Below, in pieces: positions 17,244 to 25,565 of a stretch of DNA of 25,565 nucleotides. A model generated the notes under the pieces. The model did not search any database, had not been told where the DNA came from, and was given only the letters and a program-made list of their open reading frames with translations. The position numbers were made by a program, and so were the translations under genes. This stretch comes from Rhodocollybia butyracea (lineage: Eukaryota > Basidiomycota > Agaricomycetes > Agaricales > Omphalotaceae), in NCBI GenBank assembly GCA_015501585.1, contig JADNRY010000805.1, forward strand, positions 1 through 25,565, written 5' to 3'. Numbering within the stretch: the stretch's first letter is position 1; every line of letters starts with the position of its first letter.

Positions 17244-20200
17244 ATGGCCGGCGACGACTCAAACGGTGCCAGCGGCACTAACGGAAACGTCGCAGATGTT
17301 CTGGCACACGATGCTGCCAATGGGCGCGTCGCTGTGCACACCTTCGATCCTGATGCTTCGCCAGCGCAAAAGGCTGCCGCTGCTGGTAAGGGCAAAGACC
17401 AGCTCAAGAGCGTACAGAGGAATTCTGAAGAAAAAGGCGAACGAGGTCAGTAGAGGTTTTTCTTATGAAATTTTGTAGTCTCATAGCCCTGTAGAGGTCC
17501 AGATTGATCGTGGACATTCAAATGTTATCCCAACAATCAGTATCCAAGACGTTGACGGCGAGAAGAAGTTCCAACAACAAAATGGCTCTGCCCCTCCTGT
17601 TGATGCACCCTCAAGTACCGCTGCTGTCACAACACCATCTCCACCGGGCGGCATGCCCTCTGGACCGTCTCCGGCAATCCCAGAATGGTATTCTGTCGGG
17701 TGGCGCGCAGTTTCCGGTGTCGATGTTCCACCTCTACCCGAAGGCGAAGAGAAAGATCACTCGGTCCTTAGTTTATTTATTTCTGAACAGTTTTATGGAG
17801 ACTGGTACCATAATGCTGCTATAATTGTCTTTGTGAGTCACCTAACCGCTTCCTCCGTGATGCACGTCGCTCATACACGCCACTTACCTATACTCACATG
17901 CTACTTCCACACTATTGATTCTTTCTTTCCTTGTTCTCCTGTAGGCCGTATTCGCCTCTCATTTCCTAACACGTTTTCACTTCGGCTGGGGTTGGCTTTT
18001 CATCATCTTAGCCATATGCAACACGTACTACACGACTTCCATGGAACGGATACGCAGGAATTCTCGTGATGATATCCAAAGAGAGCTAGTGAAGACGCGT
18101 TTAGCTTCTGAACACGAGTCAGCCGACTGGATTAACAACTTCCTCGATCGGTTTTGGCTTATCTATGAACCTGTTCTCTCAGCGACGATTGTCAGCTCGG
18201 TCGACCAGATCCTCAGCATCAGTACCCCTGCATTCCTTGATTCGATGAAGCTTACAACGTTCACTCTGGGAACGAAGGCCCCGAGGATCGACAAAGTTCG
18301 CACTTTTCCCAAAACAGAAGATGATATAGTCATGATGGACTGGGGGATCTCATTCACTCCCACCGACATTTCTGACATGACGCCAAAACAAGCTGCCGGT
18401 AAAGTCAATCCCAAGATTGTTCTTGCGGTGAAAGTGGGGAAAGGTCTAGCGAGCCTTCCGATGCCAATTCTACTGGAAGACATTACGTTCAGCGGCTTGA
18501 TGAGGATTAAGATGAAGTTGATGACGAATTTCCCGCATATCCAGATCGTGGATATCAGCTTTTTAGAGAAGCCCGTCATTGATTATGTGCTTAAGCCTAT
18601 CGGTGGAGAAACGTTTGGGTTCGATATCGCGAATGTGAGCGAGAAAATTCGTGTTGTTGTACTCTACTAAGTAAGCTCACTTTCTAGATGCCTGGTCTCT
18701 CGTCGTTCATCCGCGAAATGACGCACGCGACTCTTCAACCAATGATGTACGACCCTAACGCTTACACTCTCAATCTCGAGCAGCTCCTTTCCGGTACCCC
18801 ACTCGATGCAGCTATTGGTGTATTACAAGTTACCCTCATTTCTGCGAGGGGCATCAAGGGAACAAAAATCGGCGGTGGGACGCCTGATCCGTATGTCGCA
18901 ATTGCGATTAACAACAGGGAGGAGTTGGCGCATACCAAGTACAAGAGCAATACGTCAGTGCTTCCACGTTTTTATGTTTATTTCACATTAACTTATTACC
19001 CGATTCTAAACAGGTACAACCCCACCTGGATGGAAACCAAGTTTGTACTGGTCAACTCGCTATCGGAACCCTTAAACTTACACCTGTATGACTTCAACGA
19101 TCACCGTAAGGATGCGCTCCTTGGGACCGCTAACTTTGAGCTCTCTCAGTTGCAAGAAGATGCTGTGCGGGAGGGTCTTTCCTCGCACTTGTTGAAAGAT
19201 GGAAAGGAAAGAGGAGAGCTGAAATATGACATTTCATACTATCCTGTGTTGAAGCCCGAAGAAGGACAGGAAGTTCCGGATACCAGTAAGCACGCAAACC
19301 TGGAGCACTTGATCGCCCAACTAACAGCGCTCGTTGTGTAGAGGTCGGCATCGTTCGTCTTACCATCCACCAGGCCAAAGAACTCGATCACACCAAATCC
19401 CTATCAGGTGACCTCAATCCATAGGTAAACTCTACCTCGGCAACTCCGATACTGCAATCCATGCCACTAGATGCATTAAACACACCAACAGCCCCGTCTG
19501 GGAAGACCCTCACGAATTCCTCTGCGCCGACAAACACTCTTCCGTTCTCACAATCAAAGTCATTGATGACCGCGATTTCCTCAAAGACCCTGTCGTTGGG
19601 TACATGTCGATCAAGCTGGTGGATTTGTTGGCCGCAAAAGCAGAGTCCAGAGATTGGTTCCCGTTGAGTAATTGTAAGACCGGGAAAATCCGATTGAGCG
19701 CAGAGTGGAAACCGTTGAATATGGAGGGAAGCTTGGCCGGTGCAGATCAATATACGCCTCCAATCGGAGTTGTGAAGTTGCACTTAGACAAGGCGACCGA
19801 TGTGAAGAACGTCGAGGCGACTTTGGGCGGAAAGGTAAGCTTTTATTCCTATTTTTGTCGCTCGACACTGATTTCAATCTTGTAGAGTGATCCATATGTC
19901 CGTGTCCAAGTGAACAATGTTACCAAGGGTAGAACGGAAGTCATGAACAATAGTGAGTGGATACACAAGGTTCAATAGATTCAGTATCATTGAGGAATCG
20001 TTCGGTAGACTTGAATCCAGTGTGGGATCAGATTCTGTACATTCCTGGTACGTTGTTTGTCAAATGTGGCGATACAATCTTCAATCTTTTTCTATAGTTC
20101 ATTCCCTCAAGCAGGCACTACTGCTGGAATGTATGGACTATCAACATCTAACCAAGGACCGTTCTCTCGGCTCCGTCGATCTCCGTATTGAAACTCTTGC

Positions 20201-22569
20201 AGTCGAGCATGACGATGTCGAATATCCCTACAAATCCACTGGCGCCAAGAAATTCAATGAACCTATCCGACTCGACAAGGGCGGAGGCTTCAAAGGAACT
20301 CTTCACTACAAGGCCGAATTCGTCCCTGCTCTCAAACTCAAGGGTGGCGTCCAGTTCAACGACACCGGTGTTTCTGCGCTCACTAAAGGCGCTTCGGGTT
20401 CACATGAAAGTTTGGGTAGGAGGAGGACCGACTCTGACGCTGGATCATTTAGGAGTGTGTCCTCGAAACCTGATGAATCAGGGCAGCAAGTCCCGGAGGG
20501 TGTCACGATTCATGATGTGCCACCAGAGAAGCCGCATACGCATGTCGAATCGACAGATACAGCGGCGACCGGTAGTGGTAGTGGTAGTGGGAGTGAGAAG
20601 TCTGAAACGGCCGAGGAAGGTGGTGTTGAGATGAGTAAGGATGAGCTTTTGGCTCAACGTGAGTACCAAGGTGGTCATGACTTGATAAATCGCTAATCTT
20701 TCGATCCAGAATCTGGGATAATCGTATTCAACGTTATCTCCGGACAACTCACCAGGAAGGCGCGCGTTGAGATGCTATTGGACGACGGATACTGGCCTTG
20801 CTTCGCTACGAACCGTCCAAGAAGTACCAAGGCCTCCTGGGGTTATGTCGGAGAGGGCTTTGTCAAGGAGCTTGATTTCGGTCAAGTTTGGATTAGGCTT
20901 AATGATGCGAGGAGGGCGACAAGGATGTGATTATTGCTGAATGGAAAGGTGAAACTAAGAAATTCTTGTCCTCGGCGATGGTAGGCCTGTCAATCTATTC
21001 ATTGAACCACACTAAACATCCCCTTCAACCAGGATTCTGCCCAAACATATACCTTGCATGACTCAGATGGAGGGTCAACATCTACAGTAACCATCGAGGC
21101 CCGGTACATTCCTGTGCCAGTTGTGCTGGAAGCTCGTGAGAGTATCAACAGTAGGTGCTTTACATTACATTCCTTATGCAGCTAGCTGAGCTTTGCAAAG
21201 ACCAGGGTATGCTGACCGTTACTCTACTGGATGCTCGGGATATCCTTGCTGCTGATAGGGGAGGTTCGTACATTCAGATTGCTTACTTGTTCATTCGGCT
21301 CATGACCTTCAAAGGCAAATCGGATCCATTCGCCACGTTTACCTTGAATGGGCAGCGCGTTTTCAAGTCCGAAACAAAGAAGAAAACGTTGAATCCAGAT
21401 TGGAATGAGCAGTTCTCTGTATCGGTGGTAAGTTCTGTTGATGACTCTGCTGTAGCACAACTTAACGGTTCGTTTGTATACAGCCGTCTCGTGTGGCTGC
21501 CGATTTCAGCGTCGAGCTCTCTGACTGGAATCAGCTTGAACAAGCAAAGAGTCTCGGATCCGCAAAAATCGATCTCGCGGACGTCGAACCCTTCCAAGCA
21601 ACCGAAAAGACTCTCAATCTCACCTCTGGCAAACATGGCCATAAGGGCCACATTCGTATGCGGTTCATGTTCCAGCCGGAAGTCATCGTTAAATCGCGAA
21701 AGAACACATCCACATTCTCGTCGGCCGGTAGGGCCATGACCCAGATTGGGGGTTTGCCGATGAGTGCTGGCAAGGGTGTATTCCATGGTGTAACAGGTAT
21801 TCTCAAGAAAGGGCACAAAGGGGATGAATCGGTTGATACTCCGCAAGTTCCCGATGTTCCTGCTGGCCAACAATCTCATCCTGTCGGAACGTCCGCACTA
21901 TCTGCTAATACAACCGCTGGTAATCCATTCCCATCTTCGCCATCGACAGAAGCTCTACCAATTCATTCGAACACTGAGGCTGGGACGCTTCGCGTAACTG
22001 TCCTAGATGCGAAAGATTTATCTGGCGGTGAGGCAAAGGCATATGTCGTTGTGCGGGTTGGTGATAAAGAACAAAAGACGAAGCATTCGAGTAAGACAGC
22101 TAGTCCTGAATGGTATGTGGGCCTCCACGCGCTTCTCCCTCAAACGTTGTGACTTACGTTCTCTCGTAGGAATGAGCCTTTCACCTTTGCAGCCAGCTCC
22201 TTAACACCCAAACTGTACGTCTGGATCCATGATCACAAAACACTTGGGAAAGACAAGCAGCTAGGTGACGCCGAGGTTGATGTGCGTTAATTTTTTTTTT
22301 GTTTTTATCGTTTGTGTGCTTGAGTGTTCACCCTAAATTTACAGATTTGGCGTCACATCAAACCCGAAGGTATCAATGCGGCCGAAGTCAGTGTTGAACT
22401 TCATGCTGGTTCTGGGATACTGCGTCTTAGGCTCGAGTTTGACGCGACGGTCAACCCTCTGAGTCGGGTATCATCGTCTTCAAGCGAGCGCCCAGCTAGG
22501 ACTATGTCTATAGCTTCACCGAGCCGATTTAGTCTCAGTGCTCGTCGTAAAGGCGGCGATGACGAATAG
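17244..22569 (+). CDS. TCB: Tricalbin (SMP and C2 domains), 16 exons, two 1-nt gaps
   Basis: Exons: 17244-17445, 17495-17832, 17945-18634, 18688-18953, 19014-19285, 19342-19834, 19886-19952, 20009-20047, 20098-20658, 20710-20980, 21033-21150, 21201-21263, 21315-21427, 21484-22112, 22170-22281 and 22345-22569. Introns are mostly 47-64 nt (the second 112), GT-AG. The product would be about 1486 aa, the usual basidiomycete tricalbin length. Order: disordered N-terminus; membrane segment (WYHNAAIIVFAVFASHF...GWGWLFIILAICNTYY, about residues 170-207); SMP lipid-transfer domain (about 225-435); five C2 domains starting near IGVLQVTLISARG, VGIVRLTIHQAKEL, IGVVKLHLDKATDV, GMLTVTLLDARDI and TLRVTVLDAKDL, several with Ca-type Asp patterns (GGKSDPYV, GGKSDPF). 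Tricalbins tether ER to plasma membrane and move lipids. Exons 6 and 10 each lack one base (near 19423 and 20904), producing stops at 19422-19424 and 20930. An alternative upstream in-frame ATG is at 17193. Confidence 0.93.
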
Positions 22570-23067
22570 ACTAGGTTGCTCTCATCTTTCCTTCCCCTTT
22601 TTTATCTCTTTTTTTAAACGTTTGGGCTTCCTCTGTGGACTCGGCCAAAAATTCCTATTTTATGAGTAGGCCATGCTCGTCGAATAATAACTACATTAAA
22701 GTACTACTTTTTTGCCATTCTTTGTCTCTCCTTGCCATGTATCTTACAATTGTGTACGAATACGAGTAGTTGTGAAGTACGACGTGCCACCACTGAGCAC
22801 AAACGTTGCCGATCATGTATATTCAAGTTTCGAAACAGATCAAGGAGATGAATTGACCTGAAGGCTCGCTTGTATGACTGGACTCGGAAACTAGTCCAAT
22901 AGCTTGAACAACTACAGAAAGTACTCTAGCAAGGTGACAGTCCTTCCATTGTTTTGATATCCTCCTTTCCTTCGATATTCGAAAAACCGGTCACTTTTCG
23001 GAAGGGCAGCAGGATCTCAGTCATATGTTTGTACACAGCGCTTGCGCTTGAGGTGAAGCATATAATG
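22570..23067. other. 3' flank of tricalbin, convergent intergenic region
   Basis: The sequence after the stop is T-rich (CCTTTTTTATCTCTTTTTTT near 22596-22616), as expected for a 3' UTR, and contains no ORF. It separates the plus-strand tricalbin gene from minus-strand coding-like sequence. Confidence 0.5.
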
Positions 23068-23814
23068 CTACTGCTCTTTGATGAAGCTTGAAGAATGAGA
23101 ATGGAGAACAGACTTCACGCTGTAGGGAAGGTTTGGTGCCCAAGTATCGTTCCCAGCATGCAAGTCATCACGATCAAGGTCCGGACCATAACTAAGTTTA
23201 GGTCCGTCGCGGGTGACTGTAACCGATGGCGTGTCAGGGGGAAAGCTGATGGGACGACCCTCTTTCTCTAAGGCGGGTATAGAATGTAGCATGCTTTGGA
23301 ATGAGCCAACTGAGCGCGCAGGTTCCACTGAGAAGGCGTAGCTTGCATTCCGTCTTGGAGCGTGCCTAGATGCGATATTGTCCACTTGTTTGATGCCTCA
23401 TTATCCTTGAAATACGTTCGAAGGTAGTTCTGTTAAAGAGGTAAATATATGCCTAGATGCTCAGATATAGCAAGATTGATACCCGGTGACATTTCAGGAG
23501 ACGGGAGAACCTTTGCGAGGAGATGTAATAGGCAGGAAGAAAGAACCGATGAATAAATGGCCACCGTTTGAAGATTCGTGGAGGTGGAGCTGCTGGATCG
23601 TTTTCTCAAAGCTTAAAACGATTAGATGGCGTAGAAGAGTGGAACTAAAGCCACTTACTCTTGGAAAGCAATTCAGCTGTTGGGTCACAGGACTATCTTT
23701 CCAGGGCGTGTGCCGAGCAATAGTAAGATGAGCAAATGCGTATTGGATGCACCAATCATCACCGAGTGCTATTGGGAAGGGAGGTAATAGCTGGTAGTCG
23801 TAGAACATGGGCAT
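23068..23814 (-). CDS. Unresolved minus-strand coding region (hypothetical)
   Basis: Two stretches read like real protein on the minus strand. The first opens at ATG 23814 (MPMFYDYQLLPPFPIALGDD...) and is open for 106 codons to 23494. The second runs from about 23430, behind a possible acceptor TTTAACAG (NYLRTYFKDNEASNK), and then, in a frame one base away, from 23385 to the stop at 23068 (VDNIASRHAPRRNASYAF...). Joining them needs an intron near 23430-23500 and one missing base near 23385, the same kind of gap as in the tricalbin gene. I could not build a fully consistent exon model and know no family. No transmembrane segment is obvious. Treat the span as approximate. Confidence 0.35.
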
Positions 23815-24138
23815 GAGTAAGTTGTGTAAGACAAAGGGGTAGCTAGCTAGTATACTCGGGTTAGTGCAGATAACGGCTTAGCGCTTATCTCTACAAAGCC
23901 TTCTCTCTTTTCTGATCATGTACATGGAGTCTTGATCTCATAGCTAGTAGTCTGCGCTGGAGTCGTCGCTGTCTTCACTGTTCAGGCCTGAGGTTTGAGT
24001 ACCTTGACGCGAACTTCAAGAAGGCTTCTCCTTTTCCTCATATCGTTGCTACCTCAGAGCACCACAAAAACTCATTCGTTCTCGTCCCCATTGGCCTCAT
24101 GTCCTTGTGTCCTTAAGCTTCATATATCATACCCGACG

Positions 24139-24430
24139 CTAAAACTCGCGGAATTTGACTCGAGAAAGTCGTAGGAATACCACGATATCTGGCCGAGAGT
24201 CATAGACGATACAAAGTTGGCCAAATCCTTTCCAGCGAACCAACGTTTCATTTAGTGAGAAAGAACGCCCATCCGTCTGTTGTGTCCAGTAATAACTGTG
24301 GCTGCCTGAACGTCCAAATACCCTCAAACAGGAAGAATGGTCCAGCTCTGTAACGATCTGTCGAGTCCGGCGGTAGACATGGGCAAAGGCATCAGCTGAA
24401 GGAATCCGAGAACAATTTGTCGAGTTTAAA
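24139..24430 (-). CDS. Possible coding exon, hypothetical
   Basis: On the minus strand an open frame covers about 24430 to the stop at 24139. It reads ...DAFAHVYRRTRQIVTELDHS...RVFGRSGSHSYYWTQQTDGRSFSL..., ending LRLSRVKFREF. Its composition and aromatic/charged pattern look protein-like, and a possible acceptor (TTCCTTCAG) precedes GATGCC at about 24400. No ATG begins the frame, so it would be an internal or terminal exon, perhaps of the gene at 23068-23814. No family recognised. Confidence 0.3.
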
Positions 24431-24552
24431 GCTCAATCATACATGTACAAGAGACCACTGTATAAACAGTTTTTGCACGGTAGACTCGTAGACTACAGTA
24501 TCTATGAGATGCATTAGCACCCACACGCACGACTAACTGGATATACACACAC

Positions 24553-24750
24553 CTAGTGATGCTTCTCCTCTGGTTTCGGGTGACTACTGAGATATACGTT
24601 ATCCGCAATCACATACGCTGTAAAAGCGACGACGGCTATTCCGAATCCAGGAAACAAATTGCGAAGGACGGTTGTTCTTTGGAAGACGGGCGACTTTCTC
24701 CAGGCATCAAGCTTGGCCCAAGGGTCTCTGTATAGAGGAAGGTTTGCCAT
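24553..24750 (-). CDS. NDUFB3: NADH:ubiquinone oxidoreductase subunit NDUFB3 (B12)
   Basis: A 65-aa product from ATG 24750 to TAG 24553. It contains the NDUFB3 signature: DPWAKLDAWRKSPVF at residues 9-23, then FPGFGIAVVAFTAYVIADNVYL, a single transmembrane helix, and a His-rich end. NDUFB3 is an accessory subunit of the membrane arm of mitochondrial complex I, in the inner membrane; the length fits fungal members. The ATG is preceded by one base of exon and an intron at 24752-24803 (GTACGT...CTACAG). An upstream ATG at 24859 is in frame across that intron and would add 19 basic residues. The start at MANLPLYRDPW is preferred because the family normally begins just before the DPW motif. Confidence 0.88.
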   Translation of the reverse strand: MANLPLYRDPWAKLDAWRKSPVFQRTTVLRNLFPGFGIAVVAFTAYVIADNVYLSSHPKPEEKHH

Positions 24751-24859
24751 CCTGTAGATGATAAGCACAAGGAATTGTGCCAGAGCAGAAGAACAAAACG
24801 TACTTGGGAGATGGAAGTATAGAGCAGTTTCTTCGGCCCGGGACTTGCCGTGCAACCAT

Positions 24860-25565
24860 CACAGCGACCTCCACATCAAGTCACCGATTCAACAGTCTAT
24901 AAACCCCTCAGCATGAAATGAACCCTCAAGCTTACTCGGGCTCAAGTTCAAGTTTGGCTAAACTTACCCTGAGAGTTGCGCTTCACTACTACTAGCTGAT
25001 GCTCGTTCGATTATCCTCCTACCCCGACTCCTTGTATCCCCGCCACCTCGCTCTCGCTATGATAATTACCCTCCTAGAAATCTGGACCGCCTTGTACCTC
25101 CTCCCGCCGCTGAGTACTACCATAGTAGTAACTGTATGCTGCCTACGGTCGCTACTATGATCGTTGTAATCTGACTTGCTTTAGTGGCTCTGATTACCGT
25201 CAAGTCGTGCCAGACCAGTAACTCCTCCTCGCTATACGAATTACCTTGATAGTGTTGCCCTTGTTCGAGAGGTAAAATGACTATTATCCCACTAAGTTTC
25301 TAACAGGCATTCTGCGAGTGCCCCTCCTCGTTCTGCCGTATGATCATCCTTCGGGCCCCAACAGAAGCTATGTAAGCACTCCTCCTGAGCCTCCCCCGCT
25401 GGCAGGGACTGCCCGCTCTCGACGTGATGATAGAGCTTTACAGAAGACCGTAATCCTAGTCTTCATCTTCAAAAAATGAGCAATTTGTATAGCGGCTCTG
25501 ATTTCAGCCACTTTACGAAGTTCGTCTGTCTGCCTTAACGATCGCTGGTCAAAAGCTAAGAAAGG
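24860..25565. other. Upstream flank of NDUFB3, no gene seen
   Basis: The first part is presumably the NDUFB3 promoter. From about 25000 on the sequence repeats loosely related phrases (CTCGCTATGATAATTACCCTCC, CCTCCTCGCTATACGAATTACC and similar), which suggests a degenerate tandem repeat; the register is too irregular to define a unit. No ORF of note. Confidence 0.4.

Noticed and set aside
19408..19424. A GT...AG stretch of 17 nt that would bypass the stop in tricalbin exon 6
   Set aside because: Far too short for a spliceosomal intron, and removing it would delete conserved C2-domain residues; a missing base explains the break better.
25000..25400. Possible degenerate tandem repeat of CCTCC...CGCTATGAT...ATTACC phrases
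   Set aside because: The spacing and sequence vary too much to define a repeat unit by eye.
1..25565. tRNA, rRNA and CRISPR arrays
   Set aside because: No cloverleaf, rRNA-like segment or regularly spaced direct repeat was seen; the palindromes of the retroelement are all different in sequence, unlike CRISPR repeats.

Overview
The window looks like fungal nuclear DNA, most likely from a basidiomycete (Agaricomycetes). The evidence is genes with many GT-AG introns of about 50 nt, a tricalbin gene in the basidiomycete architecture, and a multi-exon type I membrane protein of a kind common in mushroom-forming fungi. No tRNA, rRNA, CRISPR array or bacterial-style operon was seen.

Left part (1-7388) is a retrotransposon cluster built from one LTR family (about 252 bp, ends TGTAACGC / GCGTTATA). 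Four LTR copies are visible: A (1-251, +), B (489-741, -), C (2215-2467, +) and D (7137-7388, +). LTRs C and D bound an element of about 5.2 kb that encodes only a Gag-like protein; no protease, reverse transcriptase, RNase H or integrase was found. LTR B ends a truncated, inverted copy of the same element (489-2214). The gag of the C-D copy is broken by a 1-nt deletion and by a nested 1.46-kb small LTR element (5076-6536) with a perfect CCCTT target duplication. The leader carries a 353-bp foldback whose 3' base directly abuts the first gag ATG. The most striking property is that the whole element (LTR, leader, coding region and 3' UTR) is packed with short near-perfect stem-loops, far more than chance would give. 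I regard this as the best candidate for something undescribed.

Middle part (7389-10460) holds more small mobile DNA: a decayed foldback, a 795-bp TRIM-like LTR element (8052-8846, TSD TATTT), and a 1.57-kb terminal-inverted-repeat element (8884-10456, probable TA duplication) that contains a 533-bp PIF/Harbinger-like MITE (9860-10392, TSD TAA).

The right part is mostly host genes. On the minus strand, 10623-12036 is a five-exon gene for a glycosylated single-pass membrane protein with a cytoplasmic PPTY motif. A gene-poor stretch follows (about 12.0-17.2 kb). On the plus strand, 17244-22569 is a 16-exon tricalbin gene (membrane hairpin, SMP domain, five C2 domains; ER-plasma membrane contact sites). 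Two of its exons each lack one nucleotide relative to the frame demanded by splicing and homology. On the minus strand, 23.07-24.40 kb contains coding-like but unresolved exons, and 24553-24750 encodes the complex I subunit NDUFB3 (B12). The last 0.7 kb shows no gene. All assignments come from reading the sequence and remembered family features; no search was run.
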